A DNA stretch of 10,522 bases from Campylobacterota bacterium (GTDB taxonomy: Bacteria; Campylobacterota; Campylobacteria; Campylobacterales; Sulfurovaceae), in NCBI GenBank assembly GCA_011330645.1, contig DRQB01000173.1, positions 1 through 10,522 on the forward strand, written 5' to 3'. The position numbers and the translations under genes were made by a program. Shown here one piece after another: positions 1-6,664 of this stretch (position 1 is its first letter; the number at the start of each line of letters is the position of its first letter). Below the pieces are notes generated by a model. That model saw nothing but the letters and a program-made list of their open reading frames with translations, had not been told where the DNA came from and searched no databases.

Positions 1-327
1 GTACCTTTACTCAAAGAGAATCACACAAATTACCTTGTCATAGAATACAAAGGAGAAGAACACCAACGGTTTTACCATCTTGTAAAACACCTCTTTAAAA
101 CACTTGAGATAGAAAACTACCATATCTATCAAGGAAAAGACAAAGAACGCCTACAAGTCTTTATAGAAGTAGATTCACTTTCATTAGAAAAAGCAGATGC
201 AAGGCTCCAAGAACTATCAAATGCACTCAAAGCCAAAATGACTAAAAAATGGAAATGCCTACCTTCCACTTCTTTGCCAACTGAATACAATATCATTACA
301 CTTCCATACAAAAGACTTAATCATTAG
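1..327 (+). CDS. C-terminal part of a DUF1882-like protein (5' end outside window)
   Basis: An open frame runs from base 1 to a TAG at 325-327 with no start codon near the left edge, so this is the last 108 codons of a gene beginning upstream. The visible part is Lys/Glu-rich with no membrane segment or signal peptide, so it is probably cytoplasmic. Its end has the pattern KxWKC-P-(5)-LP-EYNI-TLPY, which I recall from the small Campylobacterota-specific DUF1882 family (H. pylori HP0184, C. jejuni Cj0403). In C. jejuni, from memory, that family sits just upstream of a SPOR-like protein and aroE, the same neighbourhood as here. The family assignment is recall plus synteny, not a search. No biochemical role is known to me. 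Confidence 0.6.
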   Translation, partial: VPLLKENHTNYLVIEYKGEEHQRFYHLVKHLFKTLEIENYHIYQGKDKERLQVFIEVDSLSLEKADARLQELSNALKAKMTKKWKCLPSTSLPTEYNIITLPYKRLNH

Positions 328-351
328 GATACTTTTCTTCATTAAAAGAGA

Positions 352-379
352 TTGATAATATAGGTAAATATGCTATAAT
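352..379 (+). promoter_or_regulatory. Sigma-70 promoter of the SPOR-trpE-aroE-cytochrome operon
   Basis: TTGATA at 352-357 (-35) is separated by 16 nt from a consensus TATAAT at 374-379 (-10). The -10 is preceded by TGC, giving an extended -10. Transcription would start near 386, leaving a leader of about 25 nt before the ATG at 412. It lies in the 84-nt gap after the upstream gene and is the only strong promoter I see ahead of the four following + strand genes. Confidence 0.75.
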
Positions 380-398
380 CATCTTAAAATTAACTCTT

Positions 399-403
399 GG
401 AGA
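399..403 (+). promoter_or_regulatory. Ribosome binding site that fixes the SPOR gene start
   Basis: GGAGA lies 8 nt before the ATG at 412. It overlaps the codons that would follow an alternative TTG at 397, so that TTG cannot use it. This decides the start in favour of ATG 412. Confidence 0.75.
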
Positions 404-411
404 TTTCCTAC

Positions 412-1188
412 ATGAATGACCATAACCTTGATGATCTTATTATCGACAATATTGACCCAAAAAATTCTAAAACAAAAAGCTTTTTAACGATTATTGCATT
501 GGCTATTGTTGTACTTATTGTTGCCATCATACTTACTAAAATTATCCTCAAAGACCCTCATGCACAACTTGCAATAGATGAAGAAAACAATGTAGAATTG
601 ATTAGTCCTGAGCTTACCTTGCAAAGTGTGACCAAAAAAGAACCAATCAAAAAAGAACCGATTCAAGAAGAATCCATCAAAAAAGAACTTGCACTACATA
701 CAGAAAAGAAGACAAAACCCGTTGTAGTTGAATCTAAAAAACCAACACAAGTCCAACCTACAAAAGTTGAAATCACAAAAGAGTTTTCACAAGAGCCTGC
801 AGCTACGATAGAAAAAGAGAAAGCAGAAAAACTTGCTGCCCAAAGAAAAGCACAAGAAGCAAAAAAAGTACAGGCTGAAAAAATAGCAAAAGAAAAAGCA
901 CTTAAAGCAGAGCATTTGGCCAAACTAAAAGCAGCGCAGGAAACAAAAAAAGAAGTTCCCATAGCAAATGGCTACTTTATTCAAGTAGGTTCTTTTACAC
1001 AGACACCTAGTGCGCGTTTTCTTTCTGTCATTAAAAACTCTGGTTTTAACTACAAAATTACAGCAGCATCAAGCACAGGTACCAAAAAACTACTTATTGG
1101 TCCGTATGCCTCTAGAGCAGAAGTGGATACTGCTTTAGTACGGGTAAGAGACCGTATCAATAAAAGTGCATTTGTAGTTAAAAAGTAA
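412..1188 (+). CDS. TolA-like SPOR-domain inner-membrane protein
   Basis: The protein has 258 residues. Its order is a short acidic cytoplasmic N-terminus (1-20), one strongly hydrophobic membrane segment (about 24-46), a long charged periplasmic linker (about 50-182) and a C-terminal SPOR domain (about 186-258). The SPOR domain starts with the typical GYFIQVGSF and has LLIGPYASRAEVDTAL towards its end. SPOR domains bind denuded septal peptidoglycan, so a role at the division site or in envelope maintenance is likely. The linker has KKEPI pentads (75-94), then an Ala/Lys/Glu-rich stretch (135-182) predicted to be an extended helix like TolA domain II. ATG 412 is chosen over TTG 397 because of the GGAGA site. 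It is the first gene of the operon; trpE follows after 5 nt. The domain call is firm; the cellular role is inferred. Confidence 0.88.
   Translation: MNDHNLDDLIIDNIDPKNSKTKSFLTIIALAIVVLIVAIILTKIILKDPHAQLAIDEENNVELISPELTLQSVTKKEPIKKEPIQEESIKKELALHTEKKTKPVVVESKKPTQVQPTKVEITKEFSQEPAATIEKEKAEKLAAQRKAQEAKKVQAEKIAKEKALKAEHLAKLKAAQETKKEVPIANGYFIQVGSFTQTPSARFLSVIKNSGFNYKITAASSTGTKKLLIGPYASRAEVDTALVRVRDRINKSAFVVKK
634..693 (+). repeat. Four degenerate 15-bp repeats encoding KKEPI-type pentads
   Basis: Within the SPOR protein linker, residues 75-94 read KKEPI, KKEPI, QEESI, KKELA: four in-frame 15-nt units. The first two are identical at protein level. This looks like local duplication in a charged spacer that can tolerate length changes. 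Confidence 0.6.
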
Positions 1189-1193
1189 TTTTC

Positions 1194-2600
1194 ATGCATA
1201 AAACAATTCTCTTTGACCAACTCACACCAGTAGCCCTCTATGGAAAAATAAAAGAGATTTTTCCAAACGAAATCACGATGCTTTTTGAATCGGTTGTAAA
1301 TACAAGTGATGGTAACTTTTCCTTTATCACTATTGGCGCACAAGAGCGTTTAGCCTATAAAAATAAAACTACACGTTATACAGATATTAGTGGTGAAACA
1401 AAAACTGTAGATGAGAATCCTTTCTTATTTTTAAAAAACTATTATAAAAATGTCGATAAAGAAAGTTACAAAGCAAAAGCTTCTGAACTTGGCTTTTCTT
1501 TTGTAGATGGATTTATAGGGTTTATTGCCTATGATATGGTAAAGGTTTTTGAACCTACACTTGAAGAAAGTATGGATGATTTACTTGACCCACTGGACAC
1601 ACCTGATCTTGATTTGGTACGTCCTAAAATCATCATCGCCTACTCGCATAAATCAGCAAAACTCACACTCATTTTAAATGATGAGAGTATGGCTTCCGGC
1701 TTGGAGTCTATAGAGAACATCTTACACTCAACATGTACACCTATGCCTCTACAGGCTGTAAAACTAGAGGGTGAAGGTACATTTAGTATTGACGAGGAGC
1801 GTTTTAAGGCACTTGTAGATGAGTCGAAAGAAAACATTCGCTCAGGTGATATTTTTCAGATTCTTCTTGCCAACAGATATACACAAAAGGGAAAGATAGA
1901 CCCACTTTCATTTTACCGTGTACTGCGTTCTAAAAATCCGTCACCATACCTCTTTTTACTTGACTATGAGGATTTTTCTATTTGTGGTTCGAGTCCAGAA
2001 GTTATGGTGCGTTTAACAGAGGGAGAGATACTCCTTCGTCCTATAGCAGGTACACGAAAACGTGGTAAAAATGCTATCAGAGATAAAGAGCTTGAACAAG
2101 AGATGCTCGATGACCCCAAAGAGTGTGCAGAGCACCTCATGCTCATAGACCTGGGACGTAATGATGTCGGACGTGTGGCGCGTACTGGTACAGTAAAAGT
2201 CACTGACATGATGCGTGTAGAAAAATACTCTCATGTCATGCATATGGTTTCTGACGTGGAAGCACACATTGATGAAAGCAAAGATATGTTTGATCTTTTT
2301 GCTGCTACCTTTACTGCAGGTACCATGACAGGTGCACCTAAAATTGAAGCTATGAAACTCATTGCCCAGTATGAAGGTCTTAAGCGTGGATTTTATTCTG
2401 GAAGTGTCGGCTACTTCTCCTTTGATGGTAACATGGATTCAGCCATAGCCATACGTACGTCACTCATCAAGCCTGACAGTATTACACTGCAAGCTGGTGC
2501 AGGTATTGTCGCAGACTCTGTACCAGAACTTGAGTATCTTGAAGTCAAAAACAAACTTGGCGCGCTACTAGCAACCCTTAAAGAGATGGAAACACTCTAA
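1194..2600 (+). CDS. trpE: Anthranilate synthase component I (TrpE)
   Basis: This 468-residue protein converts chorismate to anthranilate, the first tryptophan-specific step, using ammonia from a TrpG amidotransferase. The N-terminal domain keeps an LFES motif (30-33), like the LLES tryptophan-binding motif of feedback-sensitive enzymes, followed by NFSFITIG (41-48). The catalytic domain has NPSPYLF, PIAGTRKRG (283-291), ECAEHLMLIDLGRND (310-324) and TAGTMTGAPK (374-383), all chorismate-binding family signatures. The LFES motif and NPSPY favour TrpE over PabB, though PabB is not fully excluded. No trpG or other trp gene is adjacent, so the amidotransferase must be encoded elsewhere. The start is 5 nt after the SPOR stop and has no clear Shine-Dalgarno sequence, suggesting reinitiation or coupling. 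aroE begins 1 nt after the stop. Confidence 0.92.
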   Translation: MHKTILFDQLTPVALYGKIKEIFPNEITMLFESVVNTSDGNFSFITIGAQERLAYKNKTTRYTDISGETKTVDENPFLFLKNYYKNVDKESYKAKASELGFSFVDGFIGFIAYDMVKVFEPTLEESMDDLLDPLDTPDLDLVRPKIIIAYSHKSAKLTLILNDESMASGLESIENILHSTCTPMPLQAVKLEGEGTFSIDEERFKALVDESKENIRSGDIFQILLANRYTQKGKIDPLSFYRVLRSKNPSPYLFLLDYEDFSICGSSPEVMVRLTEGEILLRPIAGTRKRGKNAIRDKELEQEMLDDPKECAEHLMLIDLGRNDVGRVARTGTVKVTDMMRVEKYSHVMHMVSDVEAHIDESKDMFDLFAATFTAGTMTGAPKIEAMKLIAQYEGLKRGFYSGSVGYFSFDGNMDSAIAIRTSLIKPDSITLQAGAGIVADSVPELEYLEVKNKLGALLATLKEMETL

Positions 2601-2601
2601 A

Positions 2602-3399
2602 ATGTCAAAAGAAATCTTTGCCATTTTTGGAAACCCGGTTTCCCACTCCAAATCCCCTCTTATGCATAATTTAGCCTTTCAAGGATTACAATATAATGCG
2701 TGCTATACCCGTCACCTGTTAGAAGACGGTACAAAACTCAAAGAGACTTTTTTTCGCTTAGGACTGAAGGGTATTAACATTACTGTACCCCACAAAGAAG
2801 CTGCATTTAATGCCTGTGATGTGCTAGACCCCTTTGCCAAAAAAATTGGTGTGGTCAATACCATTGTAGAACGCGAAGGTAAACTCTATGGGTACAATAC
2901 CGATGCCCCTGGGTTTTTAAAAGCAATTTCGGAATTTAAAGAAGTAAAAACAGTACTCTTTTTAGGTGCCGGAGGAACAGCACAGTCTACCTCAAGCATC
3001 TTACGAGATGAAGGGTATGAAGTGACCCTACTTAACAGAAGCCAAGAGCGTTTGGAAAAATACAAAGCTGATGGGTTTCAAACCTACACCTTTGAAACCT
3101 TTGTGCCACGTACATTTGACCTTGTGATTAATATGACTTCTGCAGGTTTGGAAGATGATTCACTTCCTGCTCCTAAAGAGATACTCGATATCGTAATACC
3201 ATCTGCAAAAGCTTGTGTCGATGTTATTTATGGAAAAGAAACCCCATTTTTAAAACTTTCAAAAAGTCATAATAAACCTACTAAAGATGGTTCTGACATG
3301 CTGCTTTATCAAGGTATCATTGCATTTGAATATTTCACCGATGCACAATATAGTTTTGATACCATCAAACCCATTATGCAAAAAGCATTCGTTCTATGA
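2602..3399 (+). CDS. aroE: Shikimate dehydrogenase (NADP+)
   Basis: The 265-residue enzyme reduces 3-dehydroshikimate to shikimate with NADPH in the cytoplasm. The substrate site is visible as SHSKSP (14-19) and NITVPHKE (59-66) with catalytic Lys65, paired with Asp101 in YNTDAPGF. The Rossmann glycine motif GAGGTAQS begins at 122. GSDMLLYQG (230-238) supplies the conserved C-terminal Gln237. Length and motif order match ordinary AroE rather than the quinate-type YdiB, although only assay separates them fully. The ATG comes 1 nt after the trpE stop (TAA-A-ATG), and its TGA overlaps the next ATG by 4 nt, so expression is probably translationally linked along the operon. Confidence 0.95.
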   Translation: MSKEIFAIFGNPVSHSKSPLMHNLAFQGLQYNACYTRHLLEDGTKLKETFFRLGLKGINITVPHKEAAFNACDVLDPFAKKIGVVNTIVEREGKLYGYNTDAPGFLKAISEFKEVKTVLFLGAGGTAQSTSSILRDEGYEVTLLNRSQERLEKYKADGFQTYTFETFVPRTFDLVINMTSAGLEDDSLPAPKEILDIVIPSAKACVDVIYGKETPFLKLSKSHNKPTKDGSDMLLYQGIIAFEYFTDAQYSFDTIKPIMQKAFVL

Positions 3400-4733
3400 A
3401 ACGTATTTTCATTATTATTTTTTTACTACTTAGCCTTGTAGCAACCATTATTTGGTTCAACTTACCAAAAATAACACCATACTATATACAACTCACTAAA
3501 CCACGTATTGGGCTTAACCTTGACATACAACCTCAAGTACAAAAAGAGGCACACTTTGTGGGCTCATCTAAATGTATAGAGTGTCATGAAGAAGAACATA
3601 CACAATGGAAACATTCCATGCATTCAAAAATAATTCAGGATATTGGTGAAAACCCTGATGCTGTGGTGGCTGATTTTTCCAAACTTCCAAAAAATGCAGA
3701 CTTTACACTTGCGCAAGCAGTTTACACCGTAGGTTCAAAGTTCAAACAACGCTATATGATACCTGCTAAAATAAATGGTAAAGAAGACTTTAGATTAGGT
3801 AATTATCAATGGAATGTACAAACCAAAAAATGGCAAGATTTCAAACCATACAAATACTGGTACCATGATGCCTATCCTCATGACAATAAACAGTTTCCCA
3901 CATCTAATACCTGCGATGGTTGTCACTTTACAGGATTTATGGCAACAGGGAAACGTGTAGAGCCTGCCATTTCTTGTGAAGCCTGCCATGGACCCGCATC
4001 AAACCATGTCAAAGACCCAAAAAGTAAAATGTTCAAAGCCTCTCTTTCTGACCCTATTCGTACCAATGAGGTCTGTTTTCAATGCCACATGAGAAACAGA
4101 GATAAGCGTATGGAAACTGAGCATAAAAGAGGAAAAGACCTATGGATGGATGCAAAAGACTATCCTGATGGCTATGTACCAGGCAAACCTCTCATTAGCT
4201 ACAAGCTCCCTGCTCCTTTTGCCTTAGGTGCAGAGACAAAAGAGTTTTGGGCAAATGGTGCTGCAAAGAAAAACCGTACACAAGGTAATGAGTACATACA
4301 TGACCGTATGTATCAACACGGGATTACCTGCATTAACTGTCATAACCCGCATAAGCTTAGCAATACAGCACAAAAACCAGAAGGAAATGATGCCTGTATG
4401 AAGTGTCATGCCTTAGGTTCTATCATTGGTCCACACCAAGATACACTGGAACAGCATACACACCATAAAGCAGACTCCAAAGGTTCATTATGTATCGAGT
4501 GTCATATGCCTAAAACAGCCAAGCACACAGATGAATCACCCTTTACAGTACGTTCTCATCTCTTTAGTTTTACCTACCCGGCACAAACAAAAGCATATGG
4601 TATGCCACCTGAAACGAATGCATGTTATGCTTGTCATAAAGATAAAACATTAGGCTCATTGCAAAATAATCTACAAGCATGGGGAAGACTGGAATGGGAA
4701 AAACTAGAGTTACCCAGTTTAAATAAAAAATAA
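3396..4733 (+). CDS. Membrane-anchored octaheme c-type cytochrome, cytochrome c554-like
   Basis: The 445-residue protein has an N-terminal hydrophobic segment (about 4-22) without an obvious cleavage site, so it is probably anchored in the inner membrane with its body in the periplasm. Eight CXXCH heme c motifs start at Cys60, 173, 194, 227, 312, 334, 366 and 410; these use all 16 cysteines. CEACHGPASNH and the GSSKCIECHEEEH opening resemble the multiheme cytochrome c554 / doubled-CXXCH families. There is no CXXCK, so it is not a classical NrfA nitrite reductase. Extra histidines (68, 73, 76, 157, 162, 204, 319, 354-357) could be distal heme ligands. Its start overlaps the aroE stop (ATGA), so it is the last gene of the operon. 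A redox or electron-transfer role is secure; donor, acceptor and any catalytic activity are unknown. Confidence 0.88.
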   Translation: MKRIFIIIFLLLSLVATIIWFNLPKITPYYIQLTKPRIGLNLDIQPQVQKEAHFVGSSKCIECHEEEHTQWKHSMHSKIIQDIGENPDAVVADFSKLPKNADFTLAQAVYTVGSKFKQRYMIPAKINGKEDFRLGNYQWNVQTKKWQDFKPYKYWYHDAYPHDNKQFPTSNTCDGCHFTGFMATGKRVEPAISCEACHGPASNHVKDPKSKMFKASLSDPIRTNEVCFQCHMRNRDKRMETEHKRGKDLWMDAKDYPDGYVPGKPLISYKLPAPFALGAETKEFWANGAAKKNRTQGNEYIHDRMYQHGITCINCHNPHKLSNTAQKPEGNDACMKCHALGSIIGPHQDTLEQHTHHKADSKGSLCIECHMPKTAKHTDESPFTVRSHLFSFTYPAQTKAYGMPPETNACYACHKDKTLGSLQNNLQAWGRLEWEKLELPSLNKK

Positions 4734-4736
4734 TGT

Positions 4737-4767
4737 TTGACTTCAATTAACCTTTTGGGGCTATAAT
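4737..4767 (+). promoter_or_regulatory. Sigma-70 promoter of the two-component operon
   Basis: TTGACT at 4737-4742 and a consensus TATAAT at 4762-4767 are separated by 19 nt, slightly longer than the optimum of 17. They begin 4 nt after the cytochrome stop, in a 59-nt gap. AAGGAA at 4777-4782 then gives a ribosome binding site 10 nt before the ATG at 4793. This implies that the regulator pair is transcribed separately from the upstream operon, perhaps with readthrough because I see no terminator between them. Confidence 0.7.
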
Positions 4768-4792
4768 CAAACAAAAAAGGAATCTCGTTACG

Positions 4793-5461
4793 ATGACAAA
4801 TATTCTCATGATTGAAGATGATCCAGAATTTGCAGAACTGCTTTCTGAATATCTTGCTCAGTACGACATTAAAGTGACCAATTTTGAGGATCCTTTTTTA
4901 GGTCTCAGTGCAGGTGTTAAAAAGTATGACTTGCTCATACTTGACCTTACGCTTCCTGGGATGGATGGATTAGAAGTCTGTGAAGAAGTCATACGTAAAT
5001 ATGATATCCCAGTCATTATCTCTTCTGCACGTTCAGATATCAACGATAAAGTGGAAGCCCTTGCAATTGGAGCAGATGACTACTTGCCTAAACCTTATGA
5101 CCCTAAAGAGATGTATGCACGTATTATGTCACTGCTTCGCCGTTATTCCAAAGCACAAAATACAGAACTCTCTACCCCGAAAAGTGATTTTGAACTCAAA
5201 GGAGATACCATTTACTTCAAAGGAGATGCACTGTCTCTCACACCTGCAGAATTTGAAGTGCTTTCTTTACTCGTAAAACATCAGGGCATTACCCAATCGC
5301 GGGAACAAATCATTAATACTGCAGGGAATATGAGTATCGATTCTCAAGGGAAAAGTCTGGATGTGATTATCTCTAAAATTCGTACTAAACTTGGAGCCAA
5401 AGATTCTAACGACAGTAAACGTATACAAGCTGTTCGTGGGGTAGGATATAAACTTGTTTAA
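4793..5461 (+). CDS. OmpR-family response regulator (ArsR/CprR-like)
   Basis: The 222-residue protein has an N-terminal receiver domain (1-118) and a C-terminal winged-helix DNA-binding domain (about 131-222). The receiver has the acidic pocket Glu8-Asp9-Asp10, phospho-acceptor Asp51 in LILDLTLPGMDG, switch Ser78 in ISSARSD, and Lys100 followed by Pro101. All expected phosphorylation residues are present. The wing region contains SLDVIISKIRTKL and ends in RGVGYKLV, as in the OmpR/PhoB group. The partner kinase gene overlaps it by 8 nt. By the kinase's type it probably belongs with the Campylobacterota ArsR/CprR-like regulators, but its target genes cannot be read from sequence. The adjacent cytochrome operon and DAHP synthase gene are candidates only by proximity. 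Confidence 0.93.
   Translation: MTNILMIEDDPEFAELLSEYLAQYDIKVTNFEDPFLGLSAGVKKYDLLILDLTLPGMDGLEVCEEVIRKYDIPVIISSARSDINDKVEALAIGADDYLPKPYDPKEMYARIMSLLRRYSKAQNTELSTPKSDFELKGDTIYFKGDALSLTPAEFEVLSLLVKHQGITQSREQIINTAGNMSIDSQGKSLDVIISKIRTKLGAKDSNDSKRIQAVRGVGYKLV
5443..5446 (+). promoter_or_regulatory. Ribosome binding site supporting the TTG start of the kinase
   Basis: AGGA lies inside the regulator gene, 7 nt before TTG 5454. In the kinase frame a stop (TAG, 5442-5444) lies just upstream. No other ATG, GTG or TTG occurs before the first membrane segment, so this site and the TTG define the start. Confidence 0.7.
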
Positions 5462-6650
5462 CCGCTTCACCTCTCTTCGGAGTAAAATAAGACTCATCTT
5501 TTCTCTGATACTTCTGTTACTTACTTTTTTATTTATCGGTTCTATCAAATATGACCATCTTAAATATGATGAAAATAATGCTATGCATGAGCGTCTTGTC
5601 TCTCATTATTTATACAATTATTATCTTGTCTATGGGAAAATAGATGAGGCCTACTTAGACTCTCAAAATTTTTCTCTCATAACAGATAAAGCAAAAATTG
5701 TACAGATAGAACACTACTTTAAAGAGAAAGAAAAATATAAAAAATATGCGGTAGACACATATAAACTACAACGTATTATTCTCATCAATAACGATAGATT
5801 TAAACTTTTTTTAAAAAATAAAAACAAACTCAAATTTCCACTCAAACGTATTATTGTCTTTAGTATTGTTTTCCTACTCATTCTCATGCTCTACTTTTGG
5901 GTAATGCGAAGTTTAAAACCCTTAAGTACTTTGAAAAACCAAATTAAAACCTTTTCAGAAGGGAATCTTGACATTCACTGTGCCAGTGATAAAAAAGATG
6001 AAATTGCAGAAGTTGCCAATGAATTTGACCATGCCGTTACGATGATACGTGAGCTGCTACAATCACGCCAACTGTTTTTACGTGCCATTATGCATGAACT
6101 TAAAACCCCTATTGGTAAAGGCAGACTCGTGGCTGAAATGCTACCTGATGAAAAAAACAAAGCCCGTATGCATAGTATCTTTGAGCGGCTCAACCTTCTG
6201 ATAGACGAGTTTGCAAAAATAGAAAAAATCACTTCAAAAAACTTTGAATTGACTATCAAACCTTACAAAATGAGCGATCTTGTCGAAGCGAGCATAGACT
6301 TGTTGATGTTAGAAAATGCAAAAGAGCACATCGAACTACAAGTGATACACGACTACCAAAGTGAGGTTGATTTTGAACTCTTTACACTTGTGCTTAAAAA
6401 TTTATTGGATAATGCACTCAAATATGCAGAAGACAGGAAAGTACTCGTTCAAATCAATCATCAAAAATTGGCAATCGTAAATAAGGGGGAAGCTCTAAAA
6501 GAACCATTAGAAAACTATTTCAAACCATTCCATACTTCAAAAAAAGGTTTAGGTTTGGGGCTTTACATTGTAAAAAGTATTTTGGATATTCATCAAAAAG
6601 AGTTAGAGTACACACATGAAGATGGTAAAAACATCTTCATGATAGTCTAA
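5454..6650 (+). CDS. Membrane sensor histidine kinase (ArsS/CprS-like)
   Basis: The 398-residue kinase starts at a TTG, overlapping the regulator by 8 nt. It has two membrane segments (about 13-30 and 132-151) enclosing a periplasmic sensor region of about 100 residues rich in Tyr and Lys, then a HAMP-like linker (152-205). The phospho-acceptor is His214 in MHELKTPIGKGR, a form typical of the Campylobacterota ArsS group. The ATPase domain has the N box NLLDNALKY (316-324), an F-box-like FKPFHTS (356-362) and GLGLGLY (365-371). The expected DxGxG G1 box is reduced to IVNKGEAL (341-348), with Asn at the usual Asp position. Similar shortened boxes occur, as I recall, in ArsS-like kinases, so activity is still likely. 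The signal is unknown; ArsS of H. pylori senses acid. Confidence 0.92.
   Translation: MFNRFTSLRSKIRLIFSLILLLLTFLFIGSIKYDHLKYDENNAMHERLVSHYLYNYYLVYGKIDEAYLDSQNFSLITDKAKIVQIEHYFKEKEKYKKYAVDTYKLQRIILINNDRFKLFLKNKNKLKFPLKRIIVFSIVFLLILMLYFWVMRSLKPLSTLKNQIKTFSEGNLDIHCASDKKDEIAEVANEFDHAVTMIRELLQSRQLFLRAIMHELKTPIGKGRLVAEMLPDEKNKARMHSIFERLNLLIDEFAKIEKITSKNFELTIKPYKMSDLVEASIDLLMLENAKEHIELQVIHDYQSEVDFELFTLVLKNLLDNALKYAEDRKVLVQINHQKLAIVNKGEALKEPLENYFKPFHTSKKGLGLGLYIVKSILDIHQKELEYTHEDGKNIFMIV
6615..6641. repeat. Perfect 10-bp inverted repeat at a convergent gene junction
   Basis: CATGAAGATG (6615-6624) and CATCTTCATG (6632-6641) are exact reverse complements separated by a 7-nt loop, GTAAAAA. The element lies in the last codons of the kinase gene, 24 nt from the stop of the convergent DAHP synthase gene. 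It could form the same hairpin in both transcripts. There is no T-run on either side, so it is not a standard intrinsic terminator. It may still pause or protect 3' ends, or be a chance palindrome in coding sequence. Confidence 0.5.
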
Positions 6651-6664
6651 AAATCACTCACTAT

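Noticed and set aside
332..348. CTTTT/AAAAG inverted repeat after the DUF1882-like gene as terminator
   Set aside because: Only five pairs, four of them A-T, and no following T-run.
397..411. TTG at 397 as the start of the SPOR protein
   Set aside because: It would overlap the GGAGA ribosome binding site, which is well placed for ATG 412.
663..962. Minus-strand 99-codon frame inside the SPOR gene
   Set aside because: It is the antisense shadow of a Lys/Ala/Glu-rich region, with low-complexity Phe/Ser/Ala composition and no start signals.
3396..4733. The cytochrome as NrfA nitrite reductase
   Set aside because: NrfA typically has five hemes with a catalytic CXXCK; this has eight CXXCH and no CXXCK.
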